Of a DNA stretch of 5,003 nucleotides, positions 1 through 5,003 are shown piece after piece. Numbering within the stretch: the stretch's first letter is position 1; every line of letters begins with the position of its first letter. Under the pieces are notes generated by a model, which searched no databases, was not told where the DNA came from, and saw only the letters and a program-made list of their open reading frames with translations. Location of the stretch: positions 1 through 5,003 of the forward strand of contig JAFGIH010000587.1 of the NCBI GenBank assembly GCA_016929985.1, written 5' to 3'. A program made the position numbers and the translations under genes. Source of the stretch: Thermoleophilia bacterium (GTDB lineage: Bacteria; Actinomycetota; Thermoleophilia; RBG-16-64-13).

Positions 1-1188
1 ATGGGCAAGTATCTGGCGGAAGTCATGCGCCTCAATCTCGATCGTGCCGACTTCAGGGTCTTCGGCCCCGACGAGACGACGTCCAACCGTCTGAACGCCA
101 TACTCGACGTCACTTCCCGCACCTGGAACGCGGCGATCCTGCCCGGCGACGACCGGCTTTCACCGACCGGGCGGGTCATGGAGATCCTCAGCGAACACAC
201 TATCCAGGGCTGGGTGGAGGGCTATCTGCTCACCGGGCGACACGCTTTCTTCTCCTGCTACGAGGCCTTCATCCACATCATCGCCTCCATGTTCAACCAG
301 CATGCGAAGTGGCTGGACGTGTGCGAGGAGATACCCTGGCGACGGCCGGTGGCGTCGCTCAACTATCTGCTGACCTCCCATGTGTGGCGGCAGGACCACA
401 ATGGCTTCTCGCACCAAGACCCCGGGTTCATCGACCACGTGCTTACCAAAAAGGCCTCGGTCACCCGGGTCTATCTGCCCCCCGACGCCAACACGCTCTT
501 GTGCGTCACCGACGTGTGTCTACGCAGCCGCGACCTGGTGAACGTCATCGTGGCGGGCAAGCAGCCTCAGCCGCAGTATCTGGACATGGCCTCGGCCATC
601 CGCCACTGCGCTCATGGCATCGGCATGTGGCAGTGGGCCAGCAACGACCATGGCGGCGAGCCGGATGTGGTCATGGCCTGTGCCGGCGACGTTCCGACGA
701 TGGAGACCTTGGCCGCCGCCGACCTTCTGCGGAAGCACCTCCCCGACCTCAAGGTGAGGGTGGTGAACGTCGTCGACCTCATGACCCTGCAGCCCGAGGA
801 GGAACATCCCAACGGCCTTTCAGACGCGGAGTTCGATGCCCTCTTCACGACCGACAAGCCCGTCATCTTCGCCTACCACGGCTATCCCTGGCTCATCCAC
901 CGCCTCACCTACCGGCGCACCAATCACGACAACCTGCACGTGCGCGGCTACAAAGAGGAAGGCACGACCACCACGCCCTTCGACATGGTGGTGCTCAACG
1001 ACCTCGATCGCTTCAGCTTGGTGCGCGACGTGATAGACCGGGTGCCGGGCCTCAAAGAGCGGGCCGCCCATCTGCGGCAGTTGATGCGCGACATCCACGT
1101 CGACCACAAGGAGTACATCCGCGAGCACGGCGACGACATGCCGATGGTGAAGGACTGGTCTTGGGGCGCTTACAGCCGTGAGGCATAG
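1..1188 (+). CDS. xfp: Phosphoketolase (xylulose-5-P/fructose-6-P), C-terminal half, 5'-partial
   Basis: Cytosolic thiamine-diphosphate enzyme that splits xylulose 5-phosphate (and usually fructose 6-phosphate) with inorganic phosphate into acetyl phosphate plus glyceraldehyde 3-phosphate (or erythrose 4-phosphate). The 395 visible residues match the family almost end to end: [11 protein letters not shown] at 21-31, a LSEH segment at 63-66 whose Glu65 aligns with the cofactor-activating glutamate of transketolases, GYLLTGRH at 74-81, [15 protein letters not shown] at 129-143 with the phosphate and substrate-binding Gln/His/Asn residues, VYLPPDAN at 157-164, and the C-terminal domain with ACAGDVPT at 227-234, [16 protein letters not shown] at 291-306 and GTTTTPFDM at 321-329. 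It ends with HGDDMP and DWSW, as relatives do. Family members have about 790-800 residues, so the N-terminal cofactor domain lies outside the window. The ATG at position 1 is an internal methionine, not the start. No acetate kinase gene follows, although one often does in other genomes. No disrupted motif was seen. Confidence 0.97.
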   Translation: MGKYLAEVMRLNLDRADFRVFGPDETTSNRLNAILDVTSRTWNAAILPGDDRLSPTGRVMEILSEHTIQGWVEGYLLTGRHAFFSCYEAFIHIIASMFNQHAKWLDVCEEIPWRRPVASLNYLLTSHVWRQDHNGFSHQDPGFIDHVLTKKASVTRVYLPPDANTLLCVTDVCLRSRDLVNVIVAGKQPQPQYLDMASAIRHCAHGIGMWQWASNDHGGEPDVVMACAGDVPTMETLAAADLLRKHLPDLKVRVVNVVDLMTLQPEEEHPNGLSDAEFDALFTTDKPVIFAYHGYPWLIHRLTYRRTNHDNLHVRGYKEEGTTTTPFDMVVLNDLDRFSLVRDVIDRVPGLKERAAHLRQLMRDIHVDHKEYIREHGDDMPMVKDWSWGAYSREA

Positions 1189-1196
1189 CCGGGACC

Positions 1197-1877
1197 ATGA
1201 GGAGTGGCGCCTGGGACGGTTCGGGCTCACGTAGAATCGCGGCCACGTGGCTCCTGGTGACATGCTTCCTGGTCGCGTTCGCCGTGCTGCCCCTCGTTAT
1301 CGTGGCTGTGACTCCGGGATTGGACGACGAGGCCTTCGTCTCCCGGGCCGAGGTCGGGTCCCGCTTGGCCGAGACCATGAGCGGCAAGCTGGAGTTTCTG
1401 CTGGTCGACGCGCTCGAGGGGCGTGCTCCCGCCGACCGTTTTGTCATCACCGTCGATCATGGATACACGGCTGGGTTGACGGACGCGCTCGGCGAAGCGT
1501 TCTGGCTGGAGGGCTCGCTCATGAACAGGGACACGTTCTTTGGGGAGCAGTATCTCTTCTTCGGATATCCCCAACTGTATGTGTCTCAGGTGAGAGCCGG
1601 AGTCTGGTGGCCCAGACAGGTGGAACGGCTGAGGAGCCTGTACCTCGCTCCTCTCAGCGCGGCCGCTTCTGTCTATCTGGTGGGCGCCATGCCGTTTATG
1701 GAAGAGTACTCCCCGGGTTCGTACGGTCTCGTCGTCGCCCGGTTCGTCCTGCTCTTGGGCGCCATTGTGGCCGCCGTCTGGTACGTTCGGAAGAAACGGC
1801 GCTGGACGCCGGGCGTCATATGGGCGGTAGGCGCATATCTGCTCGCGACGATCGGTCTGGCCGTCCCCAGCCTCTAA
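1197..1877 (+). CDS. Unrecognised membrane protein with an exported middle domain
   Basis: I do not recognise this 226-residue protein. It has an Arg-containing N-terminus (1-13), a strong hydrophobic segment at about 14-38, a polar domain at about 39-148, then three membrane segments at about 149-167, 176-197 and 206-224, the last two separated by a basic loop (VRKKRRW, 197-203). The positive-inside rule puts the N-terminus and that loop in the cytoplasm and the middle domain outside. The middle domain is acidic early on and then aromatic-rich (FFGEQYLFFGYPQLY at 114-128, WW at 137-138). It has no cysteine pairs or recognised catalytic motif. It begins 8 bp after the phosphoketolase stop and is probably on the same transcript. 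No clear Shine-Dalgarno precedes the ATG at 1197, so the start is uncertain; an in-frame GTG at 1257 would shorten the N-terminus but keep part of the first helix. The hydrophobic segments support this frame over the Arg-rich overlapping frames. Confidence 0.75.
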   Translation: MRSGAWDGSGSRRIAATWLLVTCFLVAFAVLPLVIVAVTPGLDDEAFVSRAEVGSRLAETMSGKLEFLLVDALEGRAPADRFVITVDHGYTAGLTDALGEAFWLEGSLMNRDTFFGEQYLFFGYPQLYVSQVRAGVWWPRQVERLRSLYLAPLSAAASVYLVGAMPFMEEYSPGSYGLVVARFVLLLGAIVAAVWYVRKKRRWTPGVIWAVGAYLLATIGLAVPSL

Positions 1878-1886
1878 CAGGACCCT

Positions 1887-3389
1887 CTAGTGGGTGATCG
1901 GTCCGTCCCACTCGAACAAGTGCACCGTCCCATCGACGATGAAGGCCACGTGGTTCGCAGATGCCGCGATGAAGGGCGACATCCAAGGGGCGTCGTACTG
2001 TTCGCCCAGCACCTGCTCGTTGCCGCCGGTGTAGCCCCGGGCCACGATCTCGTAGGTGGTCTCGTCGCCCTCGACGGCCCGGTAGTAGGCGGCGAACGTC
2101 GGCGCTGCGGTGGCGAAGTCGCCGAGGGGGTCGATCTGCCAGGTGTCGTCAGTGGACAGATTCCTGGCCATGAGTCCATCCCCGTAGTAGACGAGTGTGT
2201 CGCCGCTCAGAGAGGGCCGCCAGGCCTCGGTTTCGAGTAGCGTGGGCTGGAACCGTCCAAGATCCATGGTGTACAGGCCGGGTTCGAAGCCCTCGACCGC
2301 GGTCGCGTTCTCCCAGGCCAGGTGTGTGCCGGAGAGGCTGTAGGCCCACGTGGAGTCGCCGAGGTTGTACGAGGTGGCCCCATACACGAGTTCGGCCGGG
2401 TCACCTTCCGGCTCCCCCTCCGTTGTCACTTCCACCCCGAATATCTTCACGAACGAGTATTCGTCGGGGTTCTCCTCCCAAGGGGTGGCCTCCGCCCAGG
2501 TGAGCCACTGCCCCGACAATTGCGGGTAGTAGGGCGCTCTCCCTTCGTCGGTCACATAGATCTTGGGGCCATCGGGGAGCCGGTAGGCGCAGACGCGCTC
2601 GTTCAAGTACTCGTCGGTATCTTCCTGGTAGTCGCCCTCCCACCAGATCGCGAGATCGCCCTCGATGTCTTCGTTGAAGAAGTCGTTGGCGTCGACAGGC
2701 AACTCGATGAGATCGCCCGAGTCGAGCATGTAGGCGTAAAGGGCATAGCCGTCGTCGGCCTCGGCGTCGATGAGCAGAGCCACGTCTGAGACCGCCACTG
2801 CATAGCCCCGTTCTGGGAAGGCGGAGTTGTCGACCTCCACCCATTCGCCGGACGAATCGCCCGGGTCTCCGATGGTGGCGAGCGTCGTGGCGGTCGTGGC
2901 GATCGCCGACGTGGACGTTGAGGAGGCGGCCGCGGAGGTCGTGGTGGACGCCAGACCGGCAGTGGACGTCGTTCCGGCGGTTGCGGCCGTTGTCGTGGTC
3001 TTGGCCTCGCTCTCGTCGTCCTTGTCGAAGACGACGAGCCAGAGCACTAATCCTGCCGCGATGAGTATCGCGGCCGCGGAGGCGAGGCCTATCCAGAGAC
3101 CGAGCCGGCTCTTGCGAGGTGGCTGGGGGGCACCGTAGGGGCCGGGAGCACCGCTCGGACCGGTCGGTACGTAGGCCGGGGGGGGAGGCAGGGGGACCTG
3201 CGGCGGCCGGACCATGGTCGGCGCGTCGTCGGGTGGAGTGGCCGCCCTGGGCTTCACCTGGGTCGTCGCGGCCTCGGTCTCTGCCGTGGGCGGCGGCGGT
3301 GGCAGCTCGGTCGGCGCCACCGGCACACCGCAGTTGGCGCAGAAGACCGCCCCGTCCGGCAACTGGTTGCCACACGCCTTGCAGAACAC
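1887..3389 (-). CDS. Zinc-ribbon, single-pass membrane protein with extracellular propeller-like domain
   Basis: A 500-residue modular protein. Order: double-CXXC zinc ribbon (Cys3, Cys6, Cys17, Cys20); Pro-rich cytoplasmic linker (about 28-93); one basic-flanked membrane helix (about 96-121); Thr/Ala/Ser-rich linker (about 129-172); and a C-terminal domain (about 180-500). That domain has about seven imperfect repeats of the type SG-x-x-L-a-W followed by a short beta-strand pattern, near residues 201, 242, 291, 352, 394, 427 and 476 (clear copies: LSGQWLTWAE, LSGTHLAWEN, LSGDTLVYYG). This suggests a TolB/WD40-like beta-propeller. The ribbon should lie in the cytoplasm and the propeller outside, probably tethered for binding or sensing; no enzymatic motif was seen. 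The start is the GTG at 3389 because GGAGGT lies 6 bases before it and the protein then opens directly with the ribbon, as such proteins do. A longer form from 3458 would add 23 uncharacteristic residues. The function is unknown and the family assignment rests on architecture only. Confidence 0.88.
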   Translation of the reverse strand: MFCKACGNQLPDGAVFCANCGVPVAPTELPPPPPTAETEAATTQVKPRAATPPDDAPTMVRPPQVPLPPPPAYVPTGPSGAPGPYGAPQPPRKSRLGLWIGLASAAAILIAAGLVLWLVVFDKDDESEAKTTTTAATAGTTSTAGLASTTTSAAASSTSTSAIATTATTLATIGDPGDSSGEWVEVDNSAFPERGYAVAVSDVALLIDAEADDGYALYAYMLDSGDLIELPVDANDFFNEDIEGDLAIWWEGDYQEDTDEYLNERVCAYRLPDGPKIYVTDEGRAPYYPQLSGQWLTWAEATPWEENPDEYSFVKIFGVEVTTEGEPEGDPAELVYGATSYNLGDSTWAYSLSGTHLAWENATAVEGFEPGLYTMDLGRFQPTLLETEAWRPSLSGDTLVYYGDGLMARNLSTDDTWQIDPLGDFATAAPTFAAYYRAVEGDETTYEIVARGYTGGNEQVLGEQYDAPWMSPFIAASANHVAFIVDGTVHLFEWDGPITH

Positions 3390-3395
3390 TACAGC

Positions 3396-3401
3396 ACCTC
3401 C
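3396..3401 (-). promoter_or_regulatory. Ribosome binding site of the zinc-ribbon/propeller gene
   Basis: Read on the minus strand this is GGAGGT, a near-perfect Shine-Dalgarno core, with 6 bases between it and the GTG at 3389-3387. It decides the start codon of the minus-strand gene against an upstream in-frame ATG at 3458. Confidence 0.8.
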
Positions 3402-3460
3402 GTCCGGCCCGAATGAACACCGGCGCCACGTGCCGCCGTGCCGCCTACTGTAGCGCATGG

Positions 3461-3466
3461 TAGCCT
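3461..3466 (+). promoter_or_regulatory. Possible -10 box for a leaderless permease transcript
   Basis: TAGCCT fits the loose TANNNT pattern and is separated by exactly 7 bases from the ATG at 3474, the same distance as in the better promoter before the antiporter gene. No Shine-Dalgarno precedes this ATG, which agrees with a leaderless start. The hexamer itself is a weak match and no -35 box was found, so chance is a real possibility. Confidence 0.25.
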
Positions 3467-3473
3467 CATGCTC

Positions 3474-4301
3474 ATGAGCAACGTCATTCTTCTCGGCGTA
3501 GTGGGTCTTGTCGGAGGGACCTTGGGGTCCATGGTTGGGCTAGGCGGAGGGATCTTCATCATCCCCGTCCTCACGCTCTTCCTGAACGTACCCATTCACG
3601 CCGCCGTCGCCGCCAGTCTCATCGCGGTCGTGGCGACCTCGACCGGCGGCTGCATCACCTATGTGCGTGAGTGCCTGGCAAACCTGCGCCTGGCCGTCAC
3701 CATGGAGACCATGCTTGCGCTGGGAGCGATGACGGGCGGACTGGTGGGAGTCATGCTGGACACACAAACCCTCAGCGCCGTGTTCGGGTCAGTCATGGTG
3801 GCGGTCTCCGTCTACATGGGCACACGCGGAAGGGTCGTTGACCCCGCCCAGGTCGTCGGACCCGCCCCCGGCCCGTTCGGAGCGTGCTACTACGATCGTT
3901 CTCTGGATCGTGTGGTGGAGTATCGGGTCCGCAGGCTACCGCTGGGGCTGTTTCTCGGGCTCGTGGCCGGCAACATATCTGGCATGCTCGGTGTGGGGGG
4001 CGGCTTCATAACCGTACCTGCCCTGCGTTTGGGGATGGGCCTGCCCATGCGGGTGGCGGTGGCCACGAGCAGTCTCATGCTGGGAGTGACGGCCTGCGCC
4101 GGGGCTCTGGTCCATCTGGCCCGCGGGACGGTGGATCCGGTCGTCACCGTTCCCGTGGTCCTGGGTGTGACGGTGGGGGCACTCGTAGGCTCGCGCCTGG
4201 CGTCGCGGGTGAAGAGCTCTGTGCTTGCGACGGTGCTGGCGGTGGTGCTGTTCGCGTTCGCGGTGCAGATGATCCTGGCTGCCGTGGGAATCAAGCTGTG
4301 A
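3474..4301 (+). CDS. TauE/SafE (DUF81) family anion permease
   Basis: A cytoplasmic-membrane permease of about 275 residues, a normal size for the family, whose characterised members export sulfite, sulfoacetate or related organosulfur anions. The substrate here is unknown. The two halves each open with the family's Gly-rich repeat: GSMVGLGGGIFIIPVL at 18-33 and SGMLGVGGGFITVPAL at 169-184. About eight hydrophobic segments are visible (near 4-34, 44-64, 74-95, 99-116, 156-183, 195-214, 223-241 and 248-270). The halves are joined by a polar loop (about 118-155) with GACYYDRSLDRVVEYRVRRL, a pattern I associate with the permeases that are paired with DUF1634 proteins. Possible starts are GTG 3438, ATG 3468 and ATG 3474. 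I chose 3474 because the hydrophobic segment begins directly after it and a TANNNT box sits 7 bases upstream; 3468 is nearly as good. The stop overlaps the next gene's ATG by one base, so the two are co-expressed. Confidence 0.93.
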   Translation: MSNVILLGVVGLVGGTLGSMVGLGGGIFIIPVLTLFLNVPIHAAVAASLIAVVATSTGGCITYVRECLANLRLAVTMETMLALGAMTGGLVGVMLDTQTLSAVFGSVMVAVSVYMGTRGRVVDPAQVVGPAPGPFGACYYDRSLDRVVEYRVRRLPLGLFLGLVAGNISGMLGVGGGFITVPALRLGMGLPMRVAVATSSLMLGVTACAGALVHLARGTVDPVVTVPVVLGVTVGALVGSRLASRVKSSVLATVLAVVLFAFAVQMILAAVGIKL

Positions 4302-4666
4302 TGAGACGCACTGACATCCGTGGCGCGACCGACATCCGAGCCGGTCGCTTCCTTTCGTGGTTGTTGTTGGTGGGCCTGTTGATCGCGGTGCTGCTGATGG
4401 TGGCCGGAGCGGTGCTCGCCGCGACTGGAGCGAACGGCCCGATGGTGCGGGAGACCTCCCTGGCGGACCTCCCTCACGCGCTGGCTTCGCTCCAACCCTT
4501 GGGCTTTATCATCCTGGGGCTGGTGGTGCTGCTGGCGACCCCCGTCGCACGGGTGGTGGCGCTCCTCTTGATGTTCGCGCGGCAGCGATCGTGGTGGTTC
4601 TGCGGAATCTGCTCAGTGGTGCTGGCCGTCCTCGCCCTGAGCGTGTTTCTCGGCTTGCGCGGCTGA
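4301..4666 (+). CDS. DUF1634 family membrane protein, partner of the TauE/SafE permease
   Basis: This 121-residue protein has a polar N-terminus, a first membrane helix at about 18-42, a short polar loop with a conserved-looking LADL and a following LQPLGFI, a second helix at about 67-91, and a third at about 98-118. The block GFIILGLVVLLATPVARV (68-85), followed by a short MFARQRSWW stretch and a last helix, matches the DUF1634 pattern (Gly-rich helix, TPxxRV, short basic loop, helix). DUF1634 genes are commonly found directly after DUF81 permease genes, as here. The ATG overlaps the permease stop in TGATG (4299-4303), so translation is probably coupled and amounts linked. The biochemical role is unknown; an accessory subunit that stabilises or regulates the permease is my inference. 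The start is fixed by the overlap and by the absence of a better one downstream. Confidence 0.88.
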   Translation: MRRTDIRGATDIRAGRFLSWLLLVGLLIAVLLMVAGAVLAATGANGPMVRETSLADLPHALASLQPLGFIILGLVVLLATPVARVVALLLMFARQRSWWFCGICSVVLAVLALSVFLGLRG

Positions 4667-4684
4667 GCAGCCGTCGGTTACAAT
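4655..4684 (+). promoter_or_regulatory. Promoter of the antiporter gene, probably leaderless
   Basis: A -10 box TACAAT (4679-4684, five of six matches to TATAAT) is preceded after an 18-bp spacer by TTGCGC (4655-4660), which keeps the TTG of the -35 consensus. The ATG of the antiporter gene begins 7 bases after the -10 box, where transcription would be expected to start, and there is no Shine-Dalgarno between them. This is the usual layout of leaderless genes in Actinomycetota and Deinococci. The -35 box lies inside the last codons of the DUF1634 gene, so the antiporter can be transcribed independently of the permease pair. Confidence 0.6.
4660..4673. repeat. 14-bp inverted repeat in the promoter spacer (possible operator)
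   Basis: CGGCTG and CAGCCG form perfect 6-bp arms around a 2-bp centre. The repeat lies between the proposed -35 and -10 boxes and spans the DUF1634 stop codon. A dimeric repressor or activator could bind such a site. As an RNA hairpin it would have only a 5-bp stem with a 4-base loop and no U-tract, so it is not a good terminator. Short GC-rich repeats like this also occur by chance. Confidence 0.25.
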
Positions 4685-4691
4685 CCCGCGA

Positions 4692-5003
4692 ATGGCCGTC
4701 TTCCTCCTCATAGTCGCCTTTGTCGTCATCCTGGCCGGGTGCGAACTTTTCGTTAACGGGGTCGAGTGGTTCGGGCGCAAACTGAACCTCGGTGAAGGCG
4801 CGGTCGGTAGCGTTCTGGCCGCGGTGGGCACCGCTCTTCCCGAGACGGTCATCCCGCTCATAGCCATCCTCTTCGCGGGTGGCGGGGGCGAGGAGGGAGG
4901 CCCGGACGCAGGGCACGAGATCGGGATCGGCGCCATACTCGGCGCCCCCTTCATGCTGTCCACGCTTGCCATCTTTGTCTGCGGCATCTCGGTGGTCATC
5001 TTC
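4692..5003 (+). CDS. Cation/Ca2+ antiporter (CaCA superfamily), 3'-partial
   Basis: The open frame runs from the ATG at 4692 through the right edge without a stop (104 residues seen; relatives have about 300-350). It begins with a membrane helix (about 2-20) ending in GCELFVNGVEW, then the first alpha-repeat motif GSVLAAVGTALPE (39-51), which corresponds to the G-T-S-L-P-E motif whose acidic residue binds the cation in Na+/Ca2+ and related exchangers. A Gly/Glu-rich loop (about 62-76) follows, then HEIGIGAILGAPFMLSTLA (75-93), which takes the place of the usual GSN-xx-N half of the repeat. It is probably a cytoplasmic-membrane sodium or proton-driven Ca2+ or other cation antiporter; the ion cannot be told from this half. 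The start is supported by a -10 box 7 bases upstream and by the position of the first helix. The gene is 25 bp downstream of the DUF1634 gene, in the same direction. Confidence 0.88.
   Translation, partial: MAVFLLIVAFVVILAGCELFVNGVEWFGRKLNLGEGAVGSVLAAVGTALPETVIPLIAILFAGGGGEEGGPDAGHEIGIGAILGAPFMLSTLAIFVCGISVVIF

Larger units (their letters stand above)
3390..3473. promoter_or_regulatory. Divergent intergenic region with weak promoter-like elements
   Basis: These 84 bp separate the 5' ends of two divergent genes, so promoters for both should lie here or in the adjacent 5' codons. The 9-bp palindrome CTACTGTAG (3445-3453) contains a TANNNT box on each strand: TACTGT rightward and TACAGT leftward. 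GCATG and CATGC arms at 3455-3459 and 3467-3471 form a 5-bp inverted repeat around the start of the permease gene. No TTGACA-like -35 box is obvious for either direction. The location is well supported; the individual elements are weak. Confidence 0.4.

Noticed and set aside
309..1181. A 290-codon plus-strand open frame inside the phosphoketolase gene
   Set aside because: It is Arg/Pro/His-rich shadow translation; the overlapping frame is an intact conserved enzyme.
1247..1897. A 216-codon plus-strand open frame overlapping the membrane protein gene, with a good -10-like TAGAAT at 1232-1237 just upstream
   Set aside because: Its translation is Arg/Gly-rich without hydrophobic or domain-like structure, while the frame from 1197 gives clear membrane helices. 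It is a shadow frame of GC-rich DNA.
1880..1912. Inverted repeats at the convergent gene ends (AGTGGG at 1889-1894 with CCCACT at 1907-1912; GGACC at 1880-1884 with GGTCC at 1900-1904) as a bidirectional terminator
   Set aside because: The arms are short and mutually exclusive, the loops are long, no T-tract follows on either strand, and most of it lies inside coding sequence.
2835..3014. The repetitive GC-rich stretch as a tandem repeat array or CRISPR-like element
   Set aside because: There is no regular repeat unit or spacer pattern; it is explained by Thr, Ala and Ser codons in the extracellular linker.
2401..3429. A 342-codon minus-strand open frame overlapping the zinc-ribbon gene
   Set aside because: It is very Arg-rich and low in complexity. 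The other minus-strand frame has a zinc ribbon, a membrane helix and repeats, and a strong ribosome binding site.
4660..4684. The inverted repeat after the DUF1634 gene as an intrinsic terminator
   Set aside because: The stem would be only 5 bp and no U-run follows; the sequence downstream looks like a -10 box instead.

Overview
The window is a GC-rich, gene-dense bacterial segment with almost no intergenic DNA. The base composition, a GTG start with a strong Shine-Dalgarno, at least one gene that looks leaderless (a TANNNT -10 box seven bases before its ATG), and a zinc-ribbon / Pro-rich / membrane / Thr-rich / beta-propeller protein all fit a high-GC Gram-positive of the Actinomycetota. No ribosomal or other taxonomic marker is present, so this is inference; Chloroflexota or another GC-rich group is not excluded.

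Layout from left to right. (1) Positions 1-1188 (+) hold the C-terminal half of a thiamine-diphosphate phosphoketolase; its N-terminal half lies upstream of the window. (2) Eight bases later, 1197-1877 (+) encodes an unrecognised membrane protein with one N-terminal membrane segment, an exported middle domain of about 110 residues and three C-terminal membrane segments. (3) Convergent to it, with 9 bp between the stop codons, 1887-3389 (-) encodes a 500-residue single-pass protein: cytoplasmic zinc ribbon, Pro-rich linker, membrane helix, Thr/Ala/Ser-rich linker and an extracellular propeller-like domain. (4) A divergent intergenic region (3390-3473) separates it from a rightward pair, 3474-4301 and 4301-4666, a TauE/SafE (DUF81) anion permease and a DUF1634 membrane protein that overlap by one base. 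(5) From 4692 to the right edge is the start of a cation/Ca2+ antiporter (CaCA superfamily), probably expressed from its own leaderless promoter embedded in the end of the DUF1634 gene.

As a whole the region looks like ordinary chromosomal sequence, with central carbon metabolism beside membrane transport. I saw no mobile element, CRISPR array, tRNA or rRNA. The least explained items are the membrane protein at 1197-1877, the zinc-ribbon/propeller protein, the role of the DUF1634 partner of the permease, and an inverted repeat inside the proposed antiporter promoter. I found no convincing evidence of a new multi-gene system.
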